64,000 bases of DNA from positions 124,001 to 188,000 of the forward strand of contig JAMLHW010000005.1 in assembly GCA_023954475.1 (NCBI GenBank), given 5' to 3'. Shown piece by piece: positions 1 through 7,963 of the stretch; position 1 is the stretch's first letter; every line of letters starts with the position of its first letter. This stretch comes from Anaerolineae bacterium (GTDB lineage Bacteria > Chloroflexota > Anaerolineae > Promineifilales > Promineifilaceae). The position numbers and the translations under genes are program-made. The notes below the pieces were generated by a model, which ran no database searches, was not told where the DNA came from, and was given only the letters and a program-made list of their open reading frames with translations.

Positions 1-6
1 TCCGTT

Positions 7-720
7 ATGGCAGAAAGATTGTTTGAACCAGACCAACAGCTCATCACCAAAGCACGATCGGTTTTTGCGAAATTGGAGCAATTGTATTGGGTCATTGGAG
101 GTGCTGCCTCCGGTAAATCGACAATTTGCGCAGCGCTGGCGGCGCGGTTCGATGTCGAATTGATCGACATGGATGCGCGGACGTACGGCTCCTTTTTCGG
201 CCGATATGATCCCGTCCGTCATCCAGCAAGTACCGCATGGCTTTCGGCCGATAATCCGCTTGCCTTCTTGCTCAACATGACGTGGGCACAATTCGACAGC
301 TACAACCGCACCGCGCAAACCGAATGCCTTGACCTGCTCGCTGACGAGTTGGCTGAATTGCCAACAAATCGACCATTACTCGTCGATGGCGGAATTACGC
401 ATCCGTCGCTGTTGGTGCAATCCCTTTCGGCCGAAAAGATCGTCTGTCTCAGTGCCTCCAATGCTTTACGCATTCACGAATGGGAAACAGCCGAGAATCG
501 TGCCGAAATGCGAAACTGGGTAACAAGCTTACCTAATGGGGATGCGATGTGGCAGAAGTTTCTGCAATTTGACCGTTTGATGACTGCAACAATGCTCCGC
601 GAAAGTCATACAACGGGAATTGTTGTGTTTGAACGCAATGCTGCCACATCGGTAGATACCGTTTCGCATTCCGTCGCAACCCATTTCGGCCTGACACAAA
701 CAGGCGGAGCACCAAAATGA
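7..720 (+). CDS. P-loop kinase-like NTPase
   Basis: A 237-residue protein with a Walker A motif near residues 31-39 (GGAASGKST) followed by a short alpha/beta P-loop fold of nucleoside or small-molecule kinase size. A DxD segment (IDMDAR) near residue 54 could hold the catalytic or Mg-binding acid. Its substrate cannot be read from the sequence. It opens a same-strand run: its TGA overlaps the ATG of the next acetyltransferase gene (ATGA), indicating translational coupling. Only six bases precede the ATG and they contain no in-frame stop, so the true start could lie upstream of the window. The gene carries three copies of the TCGGCCGA palindrome, one in each of two phases. Confidence 0.6.
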   Translation: MAERLFEPDQQLITKARSVFAKLEQLYWVIGGAASGKSTICAALAARFDVELIDMDARTYGSFFGRYDPVRHPASTAWLSADNPLAFLLNMTWAQFDSYNRTAQTECLDLLADELAELPTNRPLLVDGGITHPSLLVQSLSAEKIVCLSASNALRIHEWETAENRAEMRNWVTSLPNGDAMWQKFLQFDRLMTATMLRESHTTGIVVFERNAATSVDTVSHSVATHFGLTQTGGAPK

Positions 721-1694
721 CCCAGTACACCAGCCGCCGCTTGACACCGACCGATGCTGACTTTCAAACCCTTTCTGATGTCGAGCAGCTATTCGATCCG
801 GACGATTTCGGTTCGGCCGAATCACAGCGCGAAGAGTACGAAGCATTCGACCATTCCTATCTCTACGAGGAATATTTCATCGAGCAAGACGGGCGTCCTG
901 TCGCCTCCTTTCGCTTTCATGAAACGCCATCGATGCATGTGCCGGGCAAGGTTCGTATCTGGTTGATGACTGCCAAAGAAGCTTCGGCCGAATTGTGCGA
1001 GTTTCTCGTCACCGAACTAGAAAAAAAGATAGCTGAGCATCCGATCAATCGCGCAGTCGGCCCTGTCAACGAAGAATACACAGCCTTGATGGCCGCACTC
1101 GAACGGCACGGTTTCCGCAGTGTATTGTTTCAGGTCGCATCCAAACTCGATGTCACGACGTTTGATTCGTCCATCTACGCGCCCTTACTAAATAAACTGG
1201 CAGAAGAGAACATCCAGATCAAATCTTTGGACGAATTGATGAAAACTGATCCCGCCTGGGAAAGAAAACTGTACGAAATGCAATTCATCGCGCGCAGCGA
1301 CATACCGCGCAAACCGGGCGTCACCGCAACCAAAGTGCCGTTCGCAGAATGGCGCAAGCAGAGGCAGCGCAGCGATTTCAAACCGACATTGTGGATGGTC
1401 GCCGTCACTGACAACGGTGACTATGTGGGAACGGGCAATTTCTGGGTTCGCGATCCCGAGCATAGACTGGCCGACAATGGTTTCCTGGGCATTTTGCGTC
1501 CTTATCGACGGCGTGGCATTGCGCGGGCGCTCAAAGTTACCCTCATCAAACAGGCACAGCGTGAAAGGATACAGAGCGTTTATACGTCCAATGAACAGAA
1601 CAATCCGATGTTGCAGCTCAATCTCCAGTTGGGTTTTGTGCCGCAGCCCGGTTGGCACCAGATGGACAAGCGTTTCGATCACTCGGGGGTTTGA
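717..1694 (+). CDS. GNAT family N-acetyltransferase (tandem copy 1)
   Basis: A 325-residue protein whose C-terminal GNAT lobe has the acetyl-CoA-binding motif A at about residues 260-285 (LRPYRRRGIARALK), then the usual NNPMLQLNLQLGF segment of motif B. The N-terminal half resembles a second, degenerate GNAT lobe, as in double-lobed GNATs. It transfers an acetyl group to an unknown amine. It is a clear paralogue of the next gene; GSAES and SAELC/EF blocks, both encoded by TCGGCCGA sites, are kept in the two copies. Start taken at the ATG overlapping the upstream stop. Family is sure, substrate unknown. Confidence 0.85.
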   Translation: MTQYTSRRLTPTDADFQTLSDVEQLFDPDDFGSAESQREEYEAFDHSYLYEEYFIEQDGRPVASFRFHETPSMHVPGKVRIWLMTAKEASAELCEFLVTELEKKIAEHPINRAVGPVNEEYTALMAALERHGFRSVLFQVASKLDVTTFDSSIYAPLLNKLAEENIQIKSLDELMKTDPAWERKLYEMQFIARSDIPRKPGVTATKVPFAEWRKQRQRSDFKPTLWMVAVTDNGDYVGTGNFWVRDPEHRLADNGFLGILRPYRRRGIARALKVTLIKQAQRERIQSVYTSNEQNNPMLQLNLQLGFVPQPGWHQMDKRFDHSGV

Positions 1695-1731
1695 CGTGTC
1701 AAACCCGTACAAATGGATATTTGGAGACAGT

Positions 1732-2700
1732 ATGGCTGACTATGCCTTGCGCAAAATGGCGTTAATCGATGCCGATTTCCAGACGCTTTCAGATATTGAG
1801 CGGATGATGGCTCCTGAAGAATATGGTTCGGCCGAATCGTGGCGCGACTATTATGCTGACTACAATCCGAATCTGATCAACGAGACGTGGATCATCGAAG
1901 ATGGTGATCAACCTGTCGCATCGTTCCAATTTCACGAGACGCCTGCCGCCCGTGTTGCAGGCAAAGTACGCATGTGGCTGATGGTGCCGGAAGATGTTTC
2001 GGCCGAATTGTGCGACTTCCTCGTCACCTCACTTCTGGAGAAGATGGCGCACTTCCCTATCAACCGCGTCATTGGCCCGATCAATACGGCCTACCCAACG
2101 CTGATTGCAGCGCTGACGGAGCACGGTTTCCAATGCATCATGAAAGGCGTCGATACAACGCTCGACGTTACCGCCTTTGATCCTGCACCATTTGCTGCGG
2201 AAGAACAGCGGCTTGCTAATGAAGGTATTCGTATATTCTCTTTGCCGCAATTGATGGAAAGTGATCCTGAATGGGAGCAGAATTTGTACACTGTGCAGGC
2301 TATCGTACGCCGCGATCATCCTCGGCCTGAAGGCATTTTAGCCACGACTATCCCAATCGAAGAGTGGCGTAAGCTCACCTTTGGCAGTACGATGCGTCCC
2401 ACTCTATGGATGATCGCCGTTGCCGCAAACGGCGAATATGTCGGCGTCAGCAACTTGCATGTCGAAGATGCGGCGGGGAAAGTGGCACACAACGGACTAA
2501 CCGGCGTTTTGCGTGCTTATCGGCGACGCGGTGTTGCGCGTGCGATCAAAGTCAATCTGATCAAAGCGGCACGTCGCGAAGGCATTGAGAAAATCCACAC
2601 GGGCAATGAGGAAAACAATCCGATGCTGCAACTCAATCTACAGCTCGGTTTTCAGATCCGCTCCGGCTTCAGTTGGCAGCAGTGGGAGAAACGCTGGTAG
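1732..2700 (+). CDS. GNAT family N-acetyltransferase (tandem copy 2)
   Basis: A 322-residue paralogue of the preceding gene, aligned along its whole length: the N-terminal DADFQTLSD block, the KVRxWLM strand, the GPIN block, and motif A (LRAYRRRGVARAIK). The open frame extends upstream to 1417, but that part is only the shadow of the first copy; the ATG at 1732 follows GGAGA at a good distance and matches the paralogue's N-terminus. The 37-bp gap and shared strand suggest the two arose by tandem duplication and are co-transcribed. Divergence is large, so the two probably act on different substrates (inference). Confidence 0.85.
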   Translation: MADYALRKMALIDADFQTLSDIERMMAPEEYGSAESWRDYYADYNPNLINETWIIEDGDQPVASFQFHETPAARVAGKVRMWLMVPEDVSAELCDFLVTSLLEKMAHFPINRVIGPINTAYPTLIAALTEHGFQCIMKGVDTTLDVTAFDPAPFAAEEQRLANEGIRIFSLPQLMESDPEWEQNLYTVQAIVRRDHPRPEGILATTIPIEEWRKLTFGSTMRPTLWMIAVAANGEYVGVSNLHVEDAAGKVAHNGLTGVLRAYRRRGVARAIKVNLIKAARREGIEKIHTGNEENNPMLQLNLQLGFQIRSGFSWQQWEKRW

Positions 2701-2748
2701 GCTGGTGCGCGAATGGATTGCGTTTCGGCCGAAGCAGAAATCACTATC

Positions 2749-3558
2749 ATGATTGACGATATAAGCGACATTGCCAAGCACTACAACAGTGCTCCCGAAA
2801 ATGAAGACCAGCGGCTGCAACACCATCAGTTGGAGTTCGAGCTGACCTGGTGCTATCTGGCCGCGTATTTGCCGCCCACTAGCCAGATACTCGAAATCGG
2901 TGCGGCAACCGGTGGCTACACGCTGCCGTTGGCTAAAGCCGGCCACACGATCACCGCCGTTGACATGTCGGAAACGCTGCTCGAGTGGAATCGCAAGCGC
3001 ATCAGTGACGCTGGGCTGGCCGATCGTGTCAGCTACATTTCGGCCGATGCGCGTGACCTCGCTGCCATCACTAAAACCGACTACGATGCTGTTTTGCTGA
3101 TGGGGCCACTTTACCATCTCGTTATTGAAGCAGACCGGCAAACGGCATTGCGCCAGGCATCTGCCCGTCTGCAACTCGGCGGTCTCATTGTCAGCGCATT
3201 CATCAGCCGCTTCGGTTTTCTCAGCGACATGCTCTCGCGCTATGCAGACTGGATCGAGCGGCAAGACGAAGTGCAATCGGTCATGTCAAAGGGGCGCGAT
3301 CCCGAAAATATGCGTGCGGGCAGCTTTCGCGGCTACTTTGCCACGCCGGCCGAGATTGTGCCCTTACACGAGCAAATCGGATTCGAGACAGTTGTTGTGG
3401 CAGGCGTTGAGCCGATCGTCGGGGGTGATGACGACAGTTACAACCGTCTAACCGGCACACAGCGCGCGTTGTGGCTCGAATTGCTGTATGCTATCAGTCG
3501 GGAGCCGTCCATAATCGGTGCATCACGTCATCTACTGTATATCGGCCGAAAAACATAG
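2749..3558 (+). CDS. Class I SAM-dependent methyltransferase
   Basis: About 269 residues with a Rossmann methyltransferase core: motif I LEIGAATGGYTLPLA, the acidic end of beta-2 (AVDMSE), motif II/III SADARDL and YDAVLLMGPLYHL. The GPLYHL block is typical of small-molecule methyltransferases of the ubiE-like group. An upstream in-frame ATG at 2713 would add 12 residues; the ATG at 2749 gives the cleaner family N-terminus (MIDDISDIAKHYN). It follows the GNAT pair by 48 bp on the same strand, so kinase, two acetyltransferases and methyltransferase may modify one metabolite together, which is inference only. Confidence 0.8.
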   Translation: MIDDISDIAKHYNSAPENEDQRLQHHQLEFELTWCYLAAYLPPTSQILEIGAATGGYTLPLAKAGHTITAVDMSETLLEWNRKRISDAGLADRVSYISADARDLAAITKTDYDAVLLMGPLYHLVIEADRQTALRQASARLQLGGLIVSAFISRFGFLSDMLSRYADWIERQDEVQSVMSKGRDPENMRAGSFRGYFATPAEIVPLHEQIGFETVVVAGVEPIVGGDDDSYNRLTGTQRALWLELLYAISREPSIIGASRHLLYIGRKT

Positions 3559-3658
3559 CGACCTCGCAATTGACCGACGCGTGCTTTACATCCGCCGACC
3601 AATTTAATATAGTACATTCAGCCACACAGCGTGTTACTTTGATCTGGAGAGCAATGTC

Positions 3659-4726
3659 ATGCTAGACGAGTTGATTGCGTCCTTCGTTCCTATTCCTGCA
3701 GGCAGATTTTGCATGGGTTCTGATCAGGGCCGAGAAAACGAACAACCCATTCATGCGCAAACAATTGCCCTGCCGTTTACTTTATGCCGCCACACCGTGA
3801 CACAGTCGGTTTGGCGTGCCGTTATGGACGATGAACCATGGCGCAGAGATGATGGCGCGTTGCGCAACAACGTCGAATCGGGTAATGATTATCCGGCAAC
3901 GTATATCACATATGATGATGCCGTCCGCTGTATCGAAAGACTCAATGATCTGGATACAAACGCTTATTATCGACTGCCGACAGAAGCGGAATGGGAGTAC
4001 GCCGCCAGAGCAAATACAACCACGGCGTTCAGTTTTGGCGATGTCGATGCGGCTTTGAGCAAATTTGGCTGGTATCAACGCAACACACAACAGGCCGGGC
4101 TGACATGCGCACAGCCGGTCGGCCGCAAACTGCCTAATCCGTGGGGCCTTCATGATATGCACGGCAATATCTGGGAATGGGTATCTGACACGTATTACGG
4201 TTCCCATGCCGCTTTGCCCAACCAACGGTCGGTCGAAAAGGTGCTGCGCGGTGGCGGCTGGGATTATCCGTCCGACGGCTCGCGATCTGCATTTCGCGAG
4301 AGTTTGTTGCCGTCACGCACCAATCATGCAATCGGTTTTCGACTGGTTCGCATTCCGCTTTCGGCCGAATTCTCGACACCGGCCGATCTGAGCAACGTAT
4401 CAGTGCCGTGCCGGGAAATCGACGGCGCTCGCAGTGGCAGAATACCGTCTCCCATGACCGTTCCTGTGCGCGAAACGGCTCAGTTCCGACAAATACAGTC
4501 AGCCCTGCTCTCCGGATTTAATTTCAGCACCCTAACGAGCATGCTGCGCGGTGAAATGGGCGTGCGGCTCGAAGACATCACCATAGCGCAGAGTTTTACA
4601 GAGGTTGTGTTGGCTGTGGTCAGTTGGGCAGAGAATACAGATCAGTTGGAAAAGTTGATCGGCGCTGCTTATCGGGCTAATCCGACCAATCGACAAATCG
4701 CAGCAATGTATGCCGATCTGGGGTGA
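3659..4726 (+). CDS. FGE-sulfatase-like domain protein with C-terminal effector-associated domain (EAD1-like)
   Basis: A 355-residue protein. Residues 8-231 are a formylglycine-generating-enzyme/SUMF1 domain: FVPIPAGRFCMGS start, YRLPTEAEWEYAAR, NPWGLHDMHGNIWEW, RGGGW and a closing GFRLVR. In catalytic FGEs the segment before GFR holds an active-site Cys in an R-C-A-x-R context; here it reads R-S-A-F-R (Ser210), so formylglycine generation is unlikely. After a linker, residues about 275-352 match an effector-associated domain: LLSGFNFSTLTSMLR, VVLAVVSWAENTDQLEKLI, AAYRANPTNRQI. EAD domains are adaptor modules known from NTPase-dependent bacterial conflict systems; no partner EAD protein is visible here. 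GATCTGGAGA precedes the ATG. Confidence 0.75.
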   Translation: MLDELIASFVPIPAGRFCMGSDQGRENEQPIHAQTIALPFTLCRHTVTQSVWRAVMDDEPWRRDDGALRNNVESGNDYPATYITYDDAVRCIERLNDLDTNAYYRLPTEAEWEYAARANTTTAFSFGDVDAALSKFGWYQRNTQQAGLTCAQPVGRKLPNPWGLHDMHGNIWEWVSDTYYGSHAALPNQRSVEKVLRGGGWDYPSDGSRSAFRESLLPSRTNHAIGFRLVRIPLSAEFSTPADLSNVSVPCREIDGARSGRIPSPMTVPVRETAQFRQIQSALLSGFNFSTLTSMLRGEMGVRLEDITIAQSFTEVVLAVVSWAENTDQLEKLIGAAYRANPTNRQIAAMYADLG

Positions 4727-4781
4727 TGGATGAGATGTCATTTTCGGCCGAAACCACACCACGATTAATGTGACAAAGCCC

Positions 4782-5882
4782 CTACTGCTCCAGCAACCCG
4801 GCAAACTCTCTTAACGTCGTTGCATTGCGCATGCGCATACGCGGCCATTCATAGCGCCCATCAAAACTGTGCCACTGACCACCCTGCGTCGTCACAGCAC
4901 CCCACATATCGAGTTCACGCAACACATCAATTGTCGTTTCATCGTAAAAGCCGCCCGGATAGCAGAGAAAACGCGGTGTGTAGCCGATATGATCAGCTAT
5001 CGTCTGCTGCGATGACTGAATCTGGAAATATTGGTCATCGCGTTCCATACCTGCCAATTGCGGATGCGTCACCGTATGCGATTCAATGCGCATACCAGCT
5101 TGTGACATCTGCTCAACCATTTCCCATGTCATATACTGTTCTGCGCCCTGGTCAATCGGCCCGGTGATGACAAAGAACGTCGCCTTAAAGCCATGTTGCT
5201 GCAGAATAGGGAAGGCATTTTCATAATTGTCGCGATAACCATCGTCAAATGTGATGATGACCGGTTTCTCAGGCAGATCTTGCTTTTGCGTGATCACGAG
5301 CGCCAAATCATACAGATCGAGCGGCGTGTAGCCATTGTCTGCCAAATATTGCATCTGCTGCGCAAAGTTTGCCGGAGTTACCGAGAGATCGAGCCTGTAT
5401 TTATCGGCGTCGGCCGGTGGTGTACTAAGATAATGATACATCAGTATCGGAACACGCACTGTATCGCTGATATTGTTGCGCGGTGTTGGCCGCGGCAATA
5501 CGGTCAGCAGATCGGCAATCGGCACGGTTGTCGGTGTTGCAGTGACATTGCCGGCATTAGTGGTTACCGGCAAGCGCGTAGCAGTTGGCGGCGTGGTTGC
5601 TGGCGGCAGCGGTGTCGTTGTCGGTGCGACAGTTGGCGTATCCGTGGCAGCGGGCAACGGCGTCAGCGTCGCGGTTGCCGTACTGGTAGAGATAGCCGGG
5701 GTAGAAGTTGCAACCTGCGACAGCGCTTCAGTGATTGTAATCAGCGACTCATCTGACTGCGGTATTACTGCTTGCTCAGTGGATGGCGTCGCAACGCAGG
5801 CGACCAGCAACGGCATAGCCATCAAGAGCAGAAGCAAACGTCTGATGTGTCGCGACGAGCGTATCATCCAATGGTGTTGCAT
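4782..5882 (-). CDS. Polysaccharide deacetylase (NodB) lipoprotein
   Basis: An exported deacetylase. The N-terminus has a basic patch, a Leu-rich core and lipobox LLVAC, then a Thr/Pro/Ala-rich linker of about 100 residues and a C-terminal NodB homology domain: IITFDDGYRDNY (motif 1 with the two Asp) and ESHTVTHPQL (motif 2 metal-binding His pair). It probably removes N-acetyl groups from a cell-envelope glycan. An extra 18-residue extension to 5936 is open; the ATGs at 5882 or 5867 both give a proper lipoprotein signal, and neither has a clear Shine-Dalgarno. It is transcribed convergently with the EAD1 gene and divergently from the sigma factor. Confidence 0.85.
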   Translation of the reverse strand: MQHHWMIRSSRHIRRLLLLLMAMPLLVACVATPSTEQAVIPQSDESLITITEALSQVATSTPAISTSTATATLTPLPAATDTPTVAPTTTPLPPATTPPTATRLPVTTNAGNVTATPTTVPIADLLTVLPRPTPRNNISDTVRVPILMYHYLSTPPADADKYRLDLSVTPANFAQQMQYLADNGYTPLDLYDLALVITQKQDLPEKPVIITFDDGYRDNYENAFPILQQHGFKATFFVITGPIDQGAEQYMTWEMVEQMSQAGMRIESHTVTHPQLAGMERDDQYFQIQSSQQTIADHIGYTPRFLCYPGGFYDETTIDVLRELDMWGAVTTQGGQWHSFDGRYEWPRMRMRNATTLREFAGLLEQ

Positions 5883-6241
5883 GAAAACAAGTATCCAGAC
5901 TGTAATTGTACAGCGCGATGAGGATAGCTGAGGCAATGAGCGTCGTCAAGCAACGATGAATTCAGATTAGAGAAATGGGGTAAGCAGTTTCGCCGTTGCG
6001 CTTCGCGTCGCCGACATGCTGCATCTGATGTAGGCATGAAACGTGGCCTCTGTTATACTGTTGTCTCGACGCATTGAGACCGTTGTTATCCCGTAATCGG
6101 CCGAAATTTGATTCAATGTTTCACAGCTATGAAAGCCGACGGCGCAACGCGAGATAATGCTTGGGTATGGCATATTGATGTAACGTATTGTCCTATTGGG
6201 TTTGTAGGTGTACATTGCAACACGGACACAGGATCGTTTGC
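5883..6241. other. Divergent intergenic region between deacetylase and ECF sigma factor genes
   Basis: About 360 bp without a convincing gene. It holds a TATACT -10-like box (6054-6059), immediately followed by a short dyad GTCTC/GAGAC (6063-6067 and 6076-6080) that could be an operator or part of a promoter, and one TCGGCCGA palindrome near 6098. Small open frames here lack start signals and protein-like composition. The region must carry promoters for both flanking genes, but I cannot place them firmly. Confidence 0.4.
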
Positions 6242-6835
6242 GTGGATGATTCGGAGCTAATCGCTAGAGCAAAAACAGATAAAGAAGCGTTTGGCGCCTT
6301 ATATGAGCGTTATGTCGACCGCATTTACAGCTACGTCTACTATCGCATTGGCAATGTTCAGGATGCTGAAGACCTGACAGCCCGCATTTTTTATCGCGCA
6401 ATGCAGCATATCGGCCGATATGAAGACAAAGGTATCCCCTTCTCCGCATGGCTGTATCGCATTGCACGCAACCTCCTCGCCAACTGGTATCGTGACCAAA
6501 GCCGCCGCCATATCATCTCACTCGATGACATCATGCATTGGCGTCTGTCCGAAGACACCCCAGAGCTGTCTGCGCAACTGACAGAAGACCGCAATGCGCT
6601 ATTGGAAGCCGTGCGGCACTTACCAACGGAGCGTCAGGAATTGCTGATTCTCAAGTTTGTCGATCGCCTTTCTAACGCTGAAATCGGTGCTATTATGGGA
6701 CGCAGCGAAGGGGCGATCAAATCTCTCTATCATCGCACATTACTTTCTTTAAGAGATGAGATGCATGGTAGTACAGCGGGTGAACAACGCAAATCACGTT
6801 TTTGGTTGTCGCGCTTTACGGGCACACAGTTCTAA
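6242..6835 (+). CDS. RNA polymerase sigma factor, ECF/sigma-70 family
   Basis: A 197-residue sigma factor. Region 2 (AFGALYERYVDRIYSYVYYRIGNVQDAEDLTARIFYRAM) and region 4 (LPTERQELLILKFVDRLSNAEIGAIMGRSEGAIKSLYHRTL with its helix-turn-helix) are both present, with no region 3, so it belongs to the ECF group IV. It directs RNA polymerase to a dedicated promoter set. The start is taken at the GTG at 6242 behind AGGA, because residues upstream in the longer frame do not match the family. No anti-sigma gene sits next to it, which is unusual; the downstream DegV gene has its own strong ribosome-binding site. Confidence 0.85.
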   Translation: MDDSELIARAKTDKEAFGALYERYVDRIYSYVYYRIGNVQDAEDLTARIFYRAMQHIGRYEDKGIPFSAWLYRIARNLLANWYRDQSRRHIISLDDIMHWRLSEDTPELSAQLTEDRNALLEAVRHLPTERQELLILKFVDRLSNAEIGAIMGRSEGAIKSLYHRTLLSLRDEMHGSTAGEQRKSRFWLSRFTGTQF

Positions 6836-6902
6836 CATCGCTACAACAATTGGAAAAGCCGCGAACAGCCCTTCTACAACTTCATAATGATGGAGGTGTT
6901 CC

Positions 6903-7751
6903 ATGCGCATTGTGATGGACGATGCCGGTGACGCACCGGCTGAACTGCTCAAACAATACAATATCTATGTCGTGCCGATCAATATCATGTTTGGCACAGA
7001 ACAGTTTTTGTCGGAAATTACGATGACGCATGCTGAATTTTACGAGAAAGTGCAGGCCGTCACTGATGCCAATTTTCCAAAAACGTCGCAGCCAACACCC
7101 CACCAATTCGAAGAAGCTTACCGTATGATACTTGCCGCAGGTGAGTCTGAAATCCTGACAGTTACCGTCAGTAATCGATTGAGTGGCACCTATGCTTCGG
7201 CCGTTGCCGCTATTCGTGAATTAGAGGGAGAGGGAACATTTCATTTGTTTGATTCACAGGCGGGGTCAGCGGCGCAGGGGTTTATGGCGCTTGAGGCTGC
7301 GCGAATGGCACGCGATGGCGCATCGGCCGCAACAATTCTGGCAAAACTGGAGAAAATGCGCGACGACATGGTGATCATGTTCACTATCGACAGCCTGGAT
7401 TTTGCACGGCGCGGTGGTCGCGTCAGCAACGTCAAATCGGTGATGGCGTCACTGCTCAATCTCAAACCGATCACCGAGGTTCGTGACGGCATCATCGTCG
7501 AAGCCGGACGGGTGCGCACGCGCACGAAAGCCATGGCGACAATCGTCAGCGGCGTACAACAACGAATCGCCAACCGCCCGGTACGCCTTGCCATTATTCA
7601 CGCAAATTGCGGGCCGGAAGCTGACCAGTTATTAGCCCAGGCACAGCAAGCATTACATGTGACTGAGTCGCACATTACTGAAATGGCGATTGGCGTGGCT
7701 ATCAATTTGGGGCCGGGTGCACTGGGGATCGTGGCAATTCCAGACGAGTAA
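6903..7751 (+). CDS. DegV family fatty-acid-binding protein
   Basis: A 282-residue DegV protein, the usual family length. Visible features: the N-terminal MRIVMDDAGDAP strand (family consensus V.DS..dLp), the TSQPTPHQFEEAY helix, the TVSNRLSGTYASA segment that contacts the lipid carboxylate, and RGGRVSNVKSVMASLLNLKPIT. The family binds a single fatty acid and in several bacteria (as FakB) delivers it to a fatty acid kinase FakA; no FakA is in the window. GGAGG lies seven bases before the ATG. A palindromic terminator-like element follows the stop. Confidence 0.9.
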   Translation: MRIVMDDAGDAPAELLKQYNIYVVPINIMFGTEQFLSEITMTHAEFYEKVQAVTDANFPKTSQPTPHQFEEAYRMILAAGESEILTVTVSNRLSGTYASAVAAIRELEGEGTFHLFDSQAGSAAQGFMALEAARMARDGASAATILAKLEKMRDDMVIMFTIDSLDFARRGGRVSNVKSVMASLLNLKPITEVRDGIIVEAGRVRTRTKAMATIVSGVQQRIANRPVRLAIIHANCGPEADQLLAQAQQALHVTESHITEMAIGVAINLGPGALGIVAIPDE

Positions 7752-7753
7752 GA

Positions 7754-7779
7754 CGGGATTTTCGGCCGAAAACATCCCG
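7754..7779 (+). terminator. Palindromic hairpin after DegV gene built on a TTTTCGGCCGAAAA core
   Basis: Arms CGGGAT (7754-7759) and ATCCCG (7774-7779) enclose a perfect TTTTCGGCCGAAAA palindrome, so the iterated genome palindrome sits inside a longer hairpin directly after the degV-type stop codon. There is no T run, so it would be a weak intrinsic terminator or an mRNA 3'-end stabiliser. Confidence 0.5.
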
Positions 7780-7833
7780 CATTGGCACTCAATCCGAGGC
7801 CTTTAATGGCAGGCGACTGCCTGCTGTGGCTTA

Positions 7834-7861
7834 TTGCATCGCGATTTGATTGTGATAAAAT
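7834..7861 (+). promoter_or_regulatory. Possible sigma-70-type promoter for the oxidase operon
   Basis: TTGCAT (7834-7839) and TAAAAT (7856-7861) are separated by 16 bp, about 100 bp upstream of the oxidase subunit II start. A small hairpin GCAGGC/GCCTGC (7809-7824) lies just upstream. The match is modest and the assignment rests on position. Confidence 0.3.
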
Positions 7862-7963
7862 GAACACACTACTTAGGCAAAGTTAATGCGTATATAAACT
7901 GAAAACTTTAAAGGGGCGAGCCATCATTTCCGCTCACATGGACGCTAGAACGGGAAAGCCTGC

